From NCBI GenBank assembly GCA_002435145.1, contig DJLT01000031.1:1-43228 (forward strand): a stretch of DNA of 43,228 nucleotides. Reading direction: 5' to 3'. Each line of letters begins with the position of its first letter. The first letter of the stretch is position 1. Positions 12,219 through 20,351 of this stretch are shown here, piece after piece. A program made the position numbers and the translations under genes. The DNA comes from Neptuniibacter sp. UBA6509. GTDB taxonomy: Bacteria; Pseudomonadota; Gammaproteobacteria; Pseudomonadales; Balneatricaceae. The notes under the pieces were generated by a model that made no database searches, was not told the origin of the DNA, and worked only from the letters and a program-made list of their open reading frames with translations.

Positions 12219-13586
12219 TTAATCCCCTTCAGACAGGCTTTTAACAACCTGTTCCATAGCTGCACTGCGAGAGCCTTTAATCAGGATGTTAACACCCTGA
12301 ACAGCGGCCTCATTCAATGCGGCAGTTAAGTCTTCTTGTGTATTGAAATATCTACCACGACCTTGTGCATCGGCATTAAATGCCGAAACAGAGTGCCGGG
12401 ACAGCGCGCCAGTTGCCCAAAGGCTTCCAACCCCCTTCTGCGCCGCCCGACAACCTACCCTTTTATGCTGTTCGGCAGCATCTGCTCCCAACTCAGCCAT
12501 ATCGCCTAAAACCAAAATTGATTCACCTGACAAACTCACTAACAGATCTATCGCAGCATTAACTGATCCGGGGTTTGCGTTATAGCTATCATCGATAACC
12601 AGAGCGCCGTTCTTACTCTTAGACGGAAACATACGCCCTGGTACAGCGGCAAAGCCCTTAAGTCCAGATGCTATCTCCTCTAAAGATAATCCTTGAGAAC
12701 TAACTGCAGCAGCAGCGGCAAGCGCATTTGCTACATTGTGCTGCCCCATCACTCCTAGCTGTACACAAATAGATTCATTTCCATAATTCATTGAAAACGA
12801 ATAGCAGCCATTTTCTGCCGCTTTAATATCTGAAGCATATAGATCAGCCGATGATGACTGAGTTGAAAAAGTGATACGTTTATTATCTTTTGTTTTTTCC
12901 AGCCAAAAGTCGGCAAACTGATCATCAGCATTAATAATCGCATAGCCATTACTACGATGAAGCTGTGAGAATATTTCAGCTTTAGCTTCCGCTACGCCCT
13001 GCAAAGAACCAAAGCCCTCTAAGTGCGCACCCATCGCGTTATTCAAAATAGCAACATCAGGATTTGAGATAGCGGTGGTGTAAGCAATTTCACCACCCGC
13101 GCTCGCCCCTTGCTCAATTACAGCCACTTGATGCTCATCATTCAAAGAAAAGAGAGTTAAAGGTACGCCTATATCATTATTGAAGTTGCCTTTAGTCGCT
13201 AATACCTTAGCCCCTTGAGACAAAATACTATTCAGCATCTCTTTAACAGTGGTTTTACCACTACTCCCTGTCACCGCATAAACGGGACCGGTAAATCTCT
13301 GACGGTTAGCCTGCGCTATCTGTCCAAGTGCTCTGTGGGTATCTTCGACAACCCATTGAGCAACATCCATATCCAAAGTTCGCGAAACAACGACAGCCAC
13401 CGCACCTTTTTCTACCGCTTGCTCAATAAACTTGTGCCCATCAAAATTAGGACCGATTAACGCTACAAATAGATCGCCCTCTCGAATAGTTCGTGTATCT
13501 GTGCTGACATTAATAAAAGAGGTATTGCACGTTACTTCTCCGCCAAATAGCTCCTGAAGCTGCTGCAAAGTCCAGTGCCCAATCAT
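12219..13586 (-). CDS. murF: MurF, D-Ala-D-Ala-adding ligase
   Basis: MurF attaches D-Ala-D-Ala (made by Ddl) to the UDP-MurNAc-tripeptide, completing the pentapeptide. The 455-residue protein has the Mur P-loop TGSSGKTT at 106-113, the central-domain NNAMGAHLEGFGS segment, and the C-terminal IDDSYNANPGSVNAAI motif diagnostic for MurF. The start ATG 13586 overlaps the murE stop by four bases. Length and order (murE-murF-mraY) are standard. Confidence 0.97.
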   Translation of the reverse strand: MIGHWTLQQLQELFGGEVTCNTSFINVSTDTRTIREGDLFVALIGPNFDGHKFIEQAVEKGAVAVVVSRTLDMDVAQWVVEDTHRALGQIAQANRQRFTGPVYAVTGSSGKTTVKEMLNSILSQGAKVLATKGNFNNDIGVPLTLFSLNDEHQVAVIEQGASAGGEIAYTTAISNPDVAILNNAMGAHLEGFGSLQGVAEAKAEIFSQLHRSNGYAIINADDQFADFWLEKTKDNKRITFSTQSSSADLYASDIKAAENGCYSFSMNYGNESICVQLGVMGQHNVANALAAAAAVSSQGLSLEEIASGLKGFAAVPGRMFPSKSKNGALVIDDSYNANPGSVNAAIDLLVSLSGESILVLGDMAELGADAAEQHKRVGCRAAQKGVGSLWATGALSRHSVSAFNADAQGRGRYFNTQEDLTAALNEAAVQGVNILIKGSRSAAMEQVVKSLSEGD

Positions 13587-15049
13587 GCCGCCACCCCCAA
13601 AATTTTGCGGGTAACAACTAAATCACTGAATGGATGACGTACCCCATTAATTTCCTGATAATCCTCATGCCCTTTACCAGCAATTAACACAACATCCTCA
13701 GGAGACGCCTGAAGAATTGCCAAACGGATAGCTTCAGCACGATCAGACTCTATTTCCGGTGTATGCTGACTGATGCCACCTTTAATCATATGAATAATTT
13801 GCTCAGGCTGTTCACTACGAGGGTTATCACTGGTCACCACAAGGTGATCTGCAAATTTGTCTGCTATCCCACCCATTAGCTCTCTTTTACCAACATCTCG
13901 ATCACCGCCACAGCCAAATACACACCAAAGAGTACCCGCTGTATGAGCACGTACCGCCTGTAGTGCTTTTTCTAAGGCATCAGGTGTATGTGCGTAATCT
14001 ATAATCACAAGAGGTTTATCCGCTACTACAACCGTTTGCATACGACCAGGAACTGATTCTAATTTTGACAATGCATTAACCACATCACTACGACTGAAGC
14101 CTTGCTCTATAAGAACAGCAATCACAAGAAGCAAATTATCCAGATTGAATTCCCCGATCAGCTTACTGCAAAACGAAAAACCACCCTCTGCCATCTTCAG
14201 TTCAGCCTCAATACCATGCAACGCTAATCGATAAGCAGCTAAACGATAATCACCTTGCGTACGACCTACAGAGACCTTTTGACCTTGAACCGCATTATCA
14301 GCCATCAACTGACGACCAAAGGCATCATCTGTATTTAAAATTGCTTTTTTCAATGAAAAGCCACAAAACAGTTTTGCCTTGGCTGCACCGTAAGCATCCA
14401 TAGAATCATGATAATCAAGATGATCTCGGCTAAGGTTCGTTAACAAGGCATAATCAAAATCAACCGCTGAAACACGCCCCTGCTCCAAAGCGTGACTAGA
14501 GACTTCCATCACAACTGCAGCGGCACCCTCAGCCTTTAATTCAGCAAACAATTTCTGCAAACCGATTGCATCGGGTGTAGTGTGTGAAGATTCTTTGAGT
14601 TCTCCTGGAAACCCGTTACCTACCGTTCCAATAATGGCGGTTTTCAGATCTAACATATTCATTGCTTGCGCAGTAAAATGTGCGCATGATGTTTTGCCGT
14701 TTGTTCCGGTAATACCAATGACTGTTAAATCCTGACTTGGATTATCATAAAAACGAGAAGCGATTACCCCTATGTGCTCAACCAAACCTGGCACAGCAAT
14801 CACCAGCACATCCACATCAGGACAATCAACCATTTCATGACTATCTAAGAGAATAGCAACAGCACCAGCAGTCGCTGCAGCTGCAACAAAATCGATACCT
14901 TTATACTGCAACCCAGAACGTGCAATGAACAACATACCGGGTTTAACTTCGCGGCTATCCTGAGAAATACCAGACACAGTAAGATCGGCGTAGGTAGTAT
15001 CTACCCACTCCGGAACGATCTCTGCTAGTGTCTTTTTAAATTTCAGCAT
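13583..15049 (-). CDS. murE: MurE, meso-diaminopimelate-adding ligase
   Basis: MurE adds the third peptide residue to UDP-MurNAc-L-Ala-D-Glu. The 488-residue product has the P-loop GITGTNGKT at 112-120, the carbamylated-lysine region HDSMDAYGAAKAKLF, and the specificity motif DNPR at 408-411. That motif marks the meso-diaminopimelate type rather than the lysine type, so the cell wall is Gram-negative-like. The start ATG 15049 is two bases after the ftsI stop and the 3' end overlaps murF by four bases. Confidence 0.98.
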   Translation of the reverse strand: MLKFKKTLAEIVPEWVDTTYADLTVSGISQDSREVKPGMLFIARSGLQYKGIDFVAAAATAGAVAILLDSHEMVDCPDVDVLVIAVPGLVEHIGVIASRFYDNPSQDLTVIGITGTNGKTSCAHFTAQAMNMLDLKTAIIGTVGNGFPGELKESSHTTPDAIGLQKLFAELKAEGAAAVVMEVSSHALEQGRVSAVDFDYALLTNLSRDHLDYHDSMDAYGAAKAKLFCGFSLKKAILNTDDAFGRQLMADNAVQGQKVSVGRTQGDYRLAAYRLALHGIEAELKMAEGGFSFCSKLIGEFNLDNLLLVIAVLIEQGFSRSDVVNALSKLESVPGRMQTVVVADKPLVIIDYAHTPDALEKALQAVRAHTAGTLWCVFGCGGDRDVGKRELMGGIADKFADHLVVTSDNPRSEQPEQIIHMIKGGISQHTPEIESDRAEAIRLAILQASPEDVVLIAGKGHEDYQEINGVRHPFSDLVVTRKILGVAA

Positions 15050-15051
15050 CT

Positions 15052-16755
15052 TTATCTCTTAGCCACTTGTTTTTCTACTTCAGGCAAATTATCTGGCGGT
15101 ACATTTAATAATCGCAACGCACCACCAACAGCACGAGAGAAGACCGGCGCTGCGACCTCCCCTCCATAGTATTCTTGACCTTTAGGGTTATCGATCATGA
15201 CCACGGTTACTAACCTTGGATTACTCACCGGAGCGATACCCGCAAAGGTTGATACATATTGGTCATCGATATATCCACCACGACCCACTTTATGCACAGT
15301 CCCGGTTTTACCTGCTACACGATAGCCGGGCACTGCTGCTCTTCTACCCGTACCTTTACTACTGATGACCGTTTCCATCATGACACGCACATCTTTTGCA
15401 ACTTGCGCTGGCATAACACGTACAGGCTTACTTGGCTCCTCCTGACGAATCAAATTAACAGGACTCATCACGCCATCATTTGCTAACGCCAAATAGGATT
15501 GAGCTAGCTGCAGCGGCGTCACAGAAAGGCCGTACCCATAAGACAATGTCGCTCTTTCGACCTTCTGTCTTTCATTTAAATAGGGAAGATAACCCGTACT
15601 TTCTCCCGGGAAACCAATCCCAGTTGCTTGCCCTAACCCTACATTGTGATACAGATTACGTACCGAGCCTTCAGGTAAGCTGAACGAAAGCTTTGTAACA
15701 CCTACGTTACTTGATTTAGTAATAATGGTTGAGACATCAATCTCTCCATAGTTACGATGATCTCGTATGGTTTTTCTTTTTACCCTCATATAACCAGGTG
15801 ACGTATTCACCATGGTTTCCGGCGTATATTTCCCACTCATCAAGGCCGCTGCAACAGTCATCGGCTTTACCGTCGACCCGGGCTCAAACGTATCTGTTAA
15901 TGCCCTATTTCGAAGCGCTGTTGAAACTCTTTGGCGTGGATCGTTAGGGTTATAAGAGGGCTGATTAGCCATTGCTAAAACCTCTCCAGTTTTTACATCT
16001 AACATCACCAATGAACCGCCATCTGCTTTATGCGCTTTTACGGCCGCCTTCAATTCACGATAAGCCAAATATTGCAGGCGCAGATCAATACTTAATTCAA
16101 TATCATTACCGTGCTGAGCAGACTTTACTTCCCTTATATGTTTAATCGTTCGCCCAAGGCGATCTTTCATAACCAGCTGTTTACCGGAATCAGCCTTCAG
16201 CCAATCCTCATACGCCAGCTCTAACCCTTCCTGCCCTTTACCATCTAAGTTTGTAAAACCCACTAAGTGAGTAGTCACTTCCGCCGCAGGATAGTAGCGT
16301 TTATATTCTCTATCGACATGAATACCTGGAATTCGCAAAGATCTAATCTTTTCCGCCAGCTCTGGGGTACCCTGTCGTTGTAAATAGATAAAACGTTTTG
16401 TTCTGCTAGCCGATAGCTTTGCTTTCAGTTTTTTCTTATTCGTCTTCAGCAGAACCGCTAATTTAGCTAAACCGTCGTGCTGCAAATCCGTCATTTTAGG
16501 ATCAGCCCAGATTGTCGCCACCGGAGCACTAACCGCTAAAGGCTCGCCATTTCGATCAGTGATAATCCCACGATGCGCTGGCACCTGAACTGTTCGCAAG
16601 GTTCGCTTGTCACCCTGTGTCTGTAGAAACTCCTGATCATCAACATAAAGAGTCAACATTCGCGCGGTAATACCCACTGCAATCAGAAGCAAAAGAACAA
16701 GCACCAACCATAGGCGCCATCCTCTTCCAACTGTTGCTTCGGTATTATCGCTCAT
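15052..16755 (-). CDS. ftsI: FtsI (PBP3), septal peptidoglycan transpeptidase
   Basis: FtsI is the class B penicillin-binding protein that crosslinks septal glycan made by FtsW. The 567-residue protein has an N-terminal membrane anchor (about 13-33) and a pedestal/dimerisation domain (about 50-220). The transpeptidase domain follows, with SxxK at S293-K296 (STVK), SSN at 347-349 and KTGT at 482-485. All three active-site motifs are intact. The start ATG 16755 lies inside the ftsL coding end (11-base overlap). The position after ftsL and before murE is canonical. Confidence 0.98.
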   Translation of the reverse strand: MSDNTEATVGRGWRLWLVLVLLLLIAVGITARMLTLYVDDQEFLQTQGDKRTLRTVQVPAHRGIITDRNGEPLAVSAPVATIWADPKMTDLQHDGLAKLAVLLKTNKKKLKAKLSASRTKRFIYLQRQGTPELAEKIRSLRIPGIHVDREYKRYYPAAEVTTHLVGFTNLDGKGQEGLELAYEDWLKADSGKQLVMKDRLGRTIKHIREVKSAQHGNDIELSIDLRLQYLAYRELKAAVKAHKADGGSLVMLDVKTGEVLAMANQPSYNPNDPRQRVSTALRNRALTDTFEPGSTVKPMTVAAALMSGKYTPETMVNTSPGYMRVKRKTIRDHRNYGEIDVSTIITKSSNVGVTKLSFSLPEGSVRNLYHNVGLGQATGIGFPGESTGYLPYLNERQKVERATLSYGYGLSVTPLQLAQSYLALANDGVMSPVNLIRQEEPSKPVRVMPAQVAKDVRVMMETVISSKGTGRRAAVPGYRVAGKTGTVHKVGRGGYIDDQYVSTFAGIAPVSNPRLVTVVMIDNPKGQEYYGGEVAAPVFSRAVGGALRLLNVPPDNLPEVEKQVAKR

Positions 16756-17119
16756 TGCGTATAACCTCTATTTGATTTACTTCGGGAACAATCATCTTTA
16801 ATCTTTTCTCCGCTTGCTGCTCCACTCGATTATTTGCAGCCCAAGCACTTTGCTCCAACAGCAATTGCCCCCACTCAACCTGCAACTCGTCCCTTTGCTG
16901 TACCAACTGCTGATGCTGATGAAAAAGCGTACGGTATTCAAAAGCACTCATCACAACAGCCAAACAAGAGACCAACAGCAAAACAACCAAAACAAACACG
17001 ATCAAAAACGGACCAAGCAACTCTTCTGGGCTATAGAACTTAGTACTTTGCTCCTTGTTCTCCGCATCGTTTTCTTGCTCTTCCTTTTTCAGGAAACGCT
17101 GTAAGAAAGCAAACTGCAT
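16745..17119 (-). CDS. ftsL: FtsL, bitopic divisome protein
   Basis: FtsL forms the FtsQLB complex and activates FtsWI. The 124-residue product has a charged cytoplasmic segment (1-33), one transmembrane helix (about 35-57, a run of V/L) and a periplasmic Q/E/L-rich heptad region (about 60-115). The last of these is expected to be a coiled coil pairing with FtsB. Sequence conservation in this family is low, so size, topology and position between rsmH and ftsI carry the call. It begins one base before the rsmH stop region (adjacent, no gap) and overlaps ftsI by 11 bases. Confidence 0.93.
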   Translation of the reverse strand: MQFAFLQRFLKKEEQENDAENKEQSTKFYSPEELLGPFLIVFVLVVLLLVSCLAVVMSAFEYRTLFHQHQQLVQQRDELQVEWGQLLLEQSAWAANNRVEQQAEKRLKMIVPEVNQIEVIRNER

Positions 17120-18058
17120 TTATGCCACTTTCTCAGCCACTCGCATCACAGCACTACGAGCTCTTACATTATCTTCAGTTTCAGAACTGCTCGCTTTAAC
17201 GGCTTTACCTACATTCTTAAAACGAATTTCCAACATATCGTTGGTAAAAGGGATACCGCGAGGCAGATGTTCGTCACCCTTAACATGCTTACGAATAAAA
17301 CGTTTAACGATACGATCTTCTAGTGAGTGAAAACTAATAACCACAAGACGACCGCCCACCTTTAACATTTCAAGCGCTTGATCTAGGCAACTTTCTAAAT
17401 CTTCTAATTCACGATTGATGTGAATACGTATACCTTGAAATGCACGGGTAGCAGGGTTCTTCCCTTTTTCCCAAGCCGGGTTAGCTTCCGCAACGATTTT
17501 AGAGAGCTGGGAAGTTGTAGTAATCGCCTCCTCTTCACGCTTAGCAACAATCGCTTTAGCCATACGGCGTGAAAACTTCTCTTCGCCATAGGTATAAATC
17601 ACATCAGCAATTTCAGATTCTTCAGCACGCGCAATCCATTCCGCCGCGCTTTCCCCTGATGACGTATCCATACGCATATCCAAAGGACCATCATTCATAA
17701 AACTAAAACCACGGGACGCGTCATCCAACTGAGGGGATGAAACGCCTAAATCCAGTAAAACCCCATCAACCTGACCACTCATTCCACGCTCAGTCACAAA
17801 TGACTGCAACTCAGCAAAACTGCCGTGAGCGATTGAAAATCGAGATTCTCCATCAAAACGCTCTTTTGCATGAGCAATCGCCTGAGGATCTTTATCGATA
17901 CCCAACAAAACACCATCACCCGCCAACTGCTCCAAAACTAGGGACGAATGCCCCCCACGCCCAAACGTTCCATCGACGTAAAAGCCAGATTTATCCTGCA
18001 CTAACGCCTCGACAGCTTCTTGCAGCAAAACCGTAATATGTTTAAATTCCTGGCTCAT
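17120..18058 (-). CDS. rsmH: RsmH (MraW), 16S rRNA C1402 N4-methyltransferase
   Basis: RsmH methylates N4 of C1402 in the decoding centre of 16S rRNA using S-adenosylmethionine. The 312-residue protein shows the SAM loop [17 protein letters not shown], the acidic ribose contact GIDKDPQAI, the [18 protein letters not shown] motif and the C-terminal [15 protein letters not shown] signature. Length matches the family (313 in Escherichia coli). Its cluster partner RsmI, which 2'-O-methylates the same nucleotide, is encoded nearby at 19482-20315. The gene follows mraZ with a 39-base gap. Confidence 0.97.
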   Translation of the reverse strand: MSQEFKHITVLLQEAVEALVQDKSGFYVDGTFGRGGHSSLVLEQLAGDGVLLGIDKDPQAIAHAKERFDGESRFSIAHGSFAELQSFVTERGMSGQVDGVLLDLGVSSPQLDDASRGFSFMNDGPLDMRMDTSSGESAAEWIARAEESEIADVIYTYGEEKFSRRMAKAIVAKREEEAITTTSQLSKIVAEANPAWEKGKNPATRAFQGIRIHINRELEDLESCLDQALEMLKVGGRLVVISFHSLEDRIVKRFIRKHVKGDEHLPRGIPFTNDMLEIRFKNVGKAVKASSSETEDNVRARSAVMRVAEKVA

Positions 18059-18097
18059 TTACTTATCTCTATTACTTAAATGAAGACGCTTATATAG

Positions 18098-18553
18098 CTA
18101 TAGCGAAAGGTTTTGTAACTCTTCGGGCATTGCCATGCCACCTTCCACATCTTGAAGATATTCTTCACGAGTGGCTAACCACCTAGATTCACTCCAGACC
18201 TCAAACTTTTGCCCTTGACCGAGTAGCACAATCTTTTTATCTAACTCCGCATATTCACGAAGAGGGGCTGGCAATAACAATCGACCACTACCATCCACAT
18301 CAATATCAGTCGCATGGCCAATCAAAAGACGCTGAATTCGGCGAGCAGCAGGGTTAAAACTAGGCAAAGCCTCTATTTTTTCCTGAATCTCTTCCCATTC
18401 GTGCAGGGGGTAAAGCAATAAACAACGCTCTTCAGTATCAATCGTTGCTACGAGCTGCCCATCACAACTCGTCGTGATTTTCTCACGATAACGAGCTGGG
18501 ATCGCCATGCGCCCCTTAGCATCTAGATTGATTTGATTAACGCCTCTATACAT
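18098..18553 (-). CDS. mraZ: MraZ, transcriptional regulator of the dcw cluster
   Basis: MraZ is a ring-forming AbrB/SpoVT-like DNA-binding protein that represses its own promoter and affects the whole cluster. The 151-residue product has two copies of the fold: GVNQINLDAKGRMAIPAR (about 4-21) and DVDGSGRLLLPAPLREYA (about 85-102). I choose ATG 18553 (MYRGVNQ) because it matches the family start; in-frame upstream codons to 18604 run through the MraZ boxes and have no family similarity. It is the first gene of the cluster, with promoter and operator just upstream. Confidence 0.96.
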   Translation of the reverse strand: MYRGVNQINLDAKGRMAIPARYREKITTSCDGQLVATIDTEERCLLLYPLHEWEEIQEKIEALPSFNPAARRIQRLLIGHATDIDVDGSGRLLLPAPLREYAELDKKIVLLGQGQKFEVWSESRWLATREEYLQDVEGGMAMPEELQNLSL

Positions 18554-18588
18554 TTTTTGCTCTTTCAATCCACCAAAATGACAGAAAT

Positions 18589-18613
18589 ACCCACTTTTAC
18601 CCACTTTATCCCA
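18589..18613 (-). promoter_or_regulatory. MraZ operator: three TGGGN boxes at 10-bp spacing
   Basis: On the minus strand three TGGGN pentamers (18613-18609, 18603-18599, 18593-18589) recur exactly every 10 bp, i.e. TGGGN separated by five bases. That is the known MraZ recognition arrangement in Escherichia coli and Mycoplasma. They lie at and just after the predicted transcription start and before the mraZ ribosome-binding region, fitting autorepression. Confidence 0.9.
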
Positions 18614-18622
18614 CTAGAGCAC

Positions 18623-18651
18623 ACTATAGAAAGGAACCCTAACTAAAGCAA
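18623..18651 (-). promoter_or_regulatory. mraZ (dcw cluster) sigma70-type promoter
   Basis: On the minus strand TTGCTT (18651-18646) and TATAGT (18628-18623) are separated by exactly 17 bases. The predicted start is near 18616, immediately beside the first MraZ box. It is the best promoter upstream of mraZ and probably drives the whole division/cell-wall operon. Confidence 0.75.
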
Positions 18652-18702
18652 GGTTGAATCACGATGAAACAGATGTTTGATAGGCGAGTTTATTAGAGAA
18701 AT

Positions 18703-19077
18703 TGATATAAAAAATTCGGCCTAGAAAGCCAAAAGAAAAAGACACTTAAAAAACAAGTAATTAGAGATTTTGAAACAGAACTAAAGGCAAAAGGGTCGCA
18801 AATAAGCGACACTCAAGATGAAAAGAATAACTTTGCAGGCTTTTTAGCTAATCCTGAACCATCGCTCATCTAAGATGCGTATCGCGGCAAAAACCTAGAG
18901 CACAATACAAATTCAAGTAACACTCAGACCGGAGCGCAATCAGCACAGCCATCTATTATTACTAACGAAAATAGTAGGAACCCTGCGAAGGACAACAAAA
19001 GGATGGCGACTCTGTACCAGTCTATGTACCATGTTCTCAATGCTCGCAAAGAAGCGCGTAACTATTTGAAAAAATAG
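18703..19077 (+). pseudogene. Decayed reading frame of unknown origin between mraZ and rnpB
   Basis: Plus-strand frame from the TGA at 18703 runs open for about 55 codons to TAA 18871-18873, then open again for 67 codons to TAG 19075-19077. Conceptual segments include FETELKAKGSQISD, EKNNFAGFLANPEPSLI, then NPAKDNKRMATLYQSMYHV and NARKEARNYLKK. There is no ATG in frame before the internal stop, and a neighbouring frame upstream (FIREIDIK) suggests an older frameshift near 18712. The composition is protein-like (hydrophilic, helical). I do not recognise a family. It is read against its neighbours and separates the mraZ promoter from rnpB, so it may be the relic of an inserted gene. Chance openness in AT-rich DNA is the main alternative. 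Confidence 0.5.
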
Positions 19078-19088
19078 AGAAAAAACTT
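19060..19088 (-). terminator. T-rich end after RNase P RNA
   Basis: Just beyond the P1 helix the minus strand reads AAGTTTTTTCTC and then CTATTTTTTC. The P1 helix plus these T-runs could serve as an intrinsic termination signal for rnpB. No separate strong hairpin is seen. Confidence 0.45.
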
Positions 19089-19442
19089 GAGGAGTTTGCC
19101 GATAAGCCGGGTTCTGTCGTGGACAATCATTCATCTGGGATACGCATTGCTACGCACCTCAAGCAACCTACCCGGTTCCAGCGCGGGTCACGCCTGTAGG
19201 AACCCTATTTGGTCTTGCTCCGAGTGGGGTTTACCATGCCGTGGAATGTTGCCACCCACGCGGTGCGCTCTTACCGCACCATTTCAACCTTACCGTTATG
19301 CCGAAGCATACTTAGGCGGTGTATTTTCTGCTGCACTTTCCGTCGACTCGCGCCGCCCAGACGTTATCTGGCACTCTACCCTTTGGAGCCCGGACTTTCC
19401 TCCATCCTTTTACAAGGACAGCGACTGCCTGGCAAACTCCTC
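19089..19442 (-). ncRNA. rnpB: RNase P RNA (type A)
   Basis: This is the catalytic RNA of RNase P, which matures tRNA 5' ends. On the minus strand it shows the conserved core GAGGAAAGTCCGGGCTCC near the 5' end and AGAGCGCACCGC in the middle. The 3' part AGATGAATGATTGTCCACGA is followed by ACAGAACCCGGCTTATCGGC. The ends are set by a perfect 12-bp P1 helix between 19431-19442 and 19089-19100. Total about 354 nt, normal for a type A RNA. It lies directly after rsmI, as in Pseudomonas. Small open frames over it are shadows. Confidence 0.97.
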
Positions 19443-19445
19443 GCG

Positions 19446-19470
19446 GCGGATTCTAACAGAGAGAATCCGC
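19446..19470 (-). promoter_or_regulatory. Likely rnpB promoter -10 inside an inverted repeat
   Basis: On the minus strand TAGAAT (19455-19450) precedes the RNA 5' end by about seven bases, and the intervening bases are all G/C (CCGCCGC). That is a GC-rich discriminator typical of stringently controlled stable-RNA promoters. The -35 is weak. The -10 overlaps a perfect 9-bp inverted repeat (19446-19454 with 19462-19470, seven-base loop) that falls between the rsmI stop and rnpB. Confidence 0.55.
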
Positions 19471-19481
19471 ATGAGCGAGCA

Positions 19482-20315
19482 TTACCGCTCTAAAGCTGCC
19501 TGATAAAGTACCTTTTTCTTTAAGCCTGTAATTTTCGCCGCTAAAGAAGCCGCTTGGCTAGCCGGCAATTCAGCCAATAGTATATCTAGTACCTCCAGGG
19601 CCTTAGCATCTAAAGCAACGTCACCTTTACTTTCAACCCCATGAACCAGAACAACAAACTCGCCGCGCTGCTGGTTATTGTCGGCCGCCATCCATTCAAG
19701 AAGCGCATCCAACTTGTCCACATGGATTGTTTCATAAGTCTTTGTTAATTCACGTGCAACCGCAACAACTCGATCCCCACCAAAAATAGACTGCATATCC
19801 TTTAGGGATGCCAAAATACGATGCGGAGACTCATAAAAAATCAATGTCCGCGACTCATCCACCAAGCCTTTTAGCTGCTGTTTACGTCCGCTAGACTTAT
19901 GCGGAAGAAACCCTTCAAATGCAAAACGATCCGTAGGCAAACCCGCCGCAGATAATGCTGCCACAAACGCCACACACCCGGGCACAGGAACGACTTTATA
20001 GCCGGCTTCTCTAACGCCCTTCACAACAACATAACCAGGATCCGAAATCAGTGGCGTTCCTGCATCAGAAATCAGCGCAACACTGGCACCAGATTGCAAC
20101 TGGTGTACAATTGTCTCAATTCGCTGGCGTTCGTTATGCTCATGTACGGAAACAAGGCGGGTATCAATACCACAATGCGCCATCAAACGGGCACTATGAC
20201 GAGTGTCCTCTGCAGCAATCAGTTCAACACGCTGCAATACATCAACTGCGCGTGGTGTCATATCCTGCAAATTTCCAATCGGTGTAGCAACAACATAAAG
20301 TGCCGGTTCTAACAT
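19482..20315 (-). CDS. rsmI: RsmI, 16S rRNA C1402 2'-O-methyltransferase
   Basis: RsmI is a tetrapyrrole-methylase-fold SAM enzyme that 2'-O-methylates C1402 of 16S rRNA, the same base RsmH modifies. The 277-residue protein begins LYVVATPIGNLQDMTPRA and shows AAEDTRHSARL, VALISDAGTPLISDPGY, VPVPGCVAFVAALSAAGLP and the FYESPHRI motif, all diagnostic. I prefer ATG 20315 (MLEPALYVV), with AGGATGG a suitable distance upstream. ATG 20327 and TTG 20333 are in-frame alternatives. It diverges from lpoA with only about 36 bases between starts, so the two promoters must overlap coding or each other. Confidence 0.96.
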   Translation of the reverse strand: MLEPALYVVATPIGNLQDMTPRAVDVLQRVELIAAEDTRHSARLMAHCGIDTRLVSVHEHNERQRIETIVHQLQSGASVALISDAGTPLISDPGYVVVKGVREAGYKVVPVPGCVAFVAALSAAGLPTDRFAFEGFLPHKSSGRKQQLKGLVDESRTLIFYESPHRILASLKDMQSIFGGDRVVAVARELTKTYETIHVDKLDALLEWMAADNNQQRGEFVVLVHGVESKGDVALDAKALEVLDILLAELPASQAASLAAKITGLKKKVLYQAALER

Positions 20316-20351
20316 TACAGATACCATCCTCAAACTTGGGTTGTGAAGTAT

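Noticed and set aside
16814-17104. Two plus-strand frames opposite ftsL
   Set aside because: Antisense shadows of the Q/E-rich ftsL gene; low-complexity Gln/Lys composition and no recognisable product.
17404-17589. Short minus-strand frame inside rsmH, and similar internal frames elsewhere (for example 10817-11035 in murD, 25723-25923 in petB/petC)
   Set aside because: They sit wholly inside well-identified genes in another frame and have no features of their own.
18940-19134. Minus-strand 64-codon frame at the rnpB 3' end
   Set aside because: It covers the conserved 3' end of RNase P RNA and has no ribosome-binding site or family.
19087-19503. Plus-strand open frame of 138 codons over the RNase P region (and a second at 19209-19493)
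   Set aside because: It lies antisense over rnpB, whose conserved core and P1 helix are unmistakable; the frame is a by-product of RNA structure.
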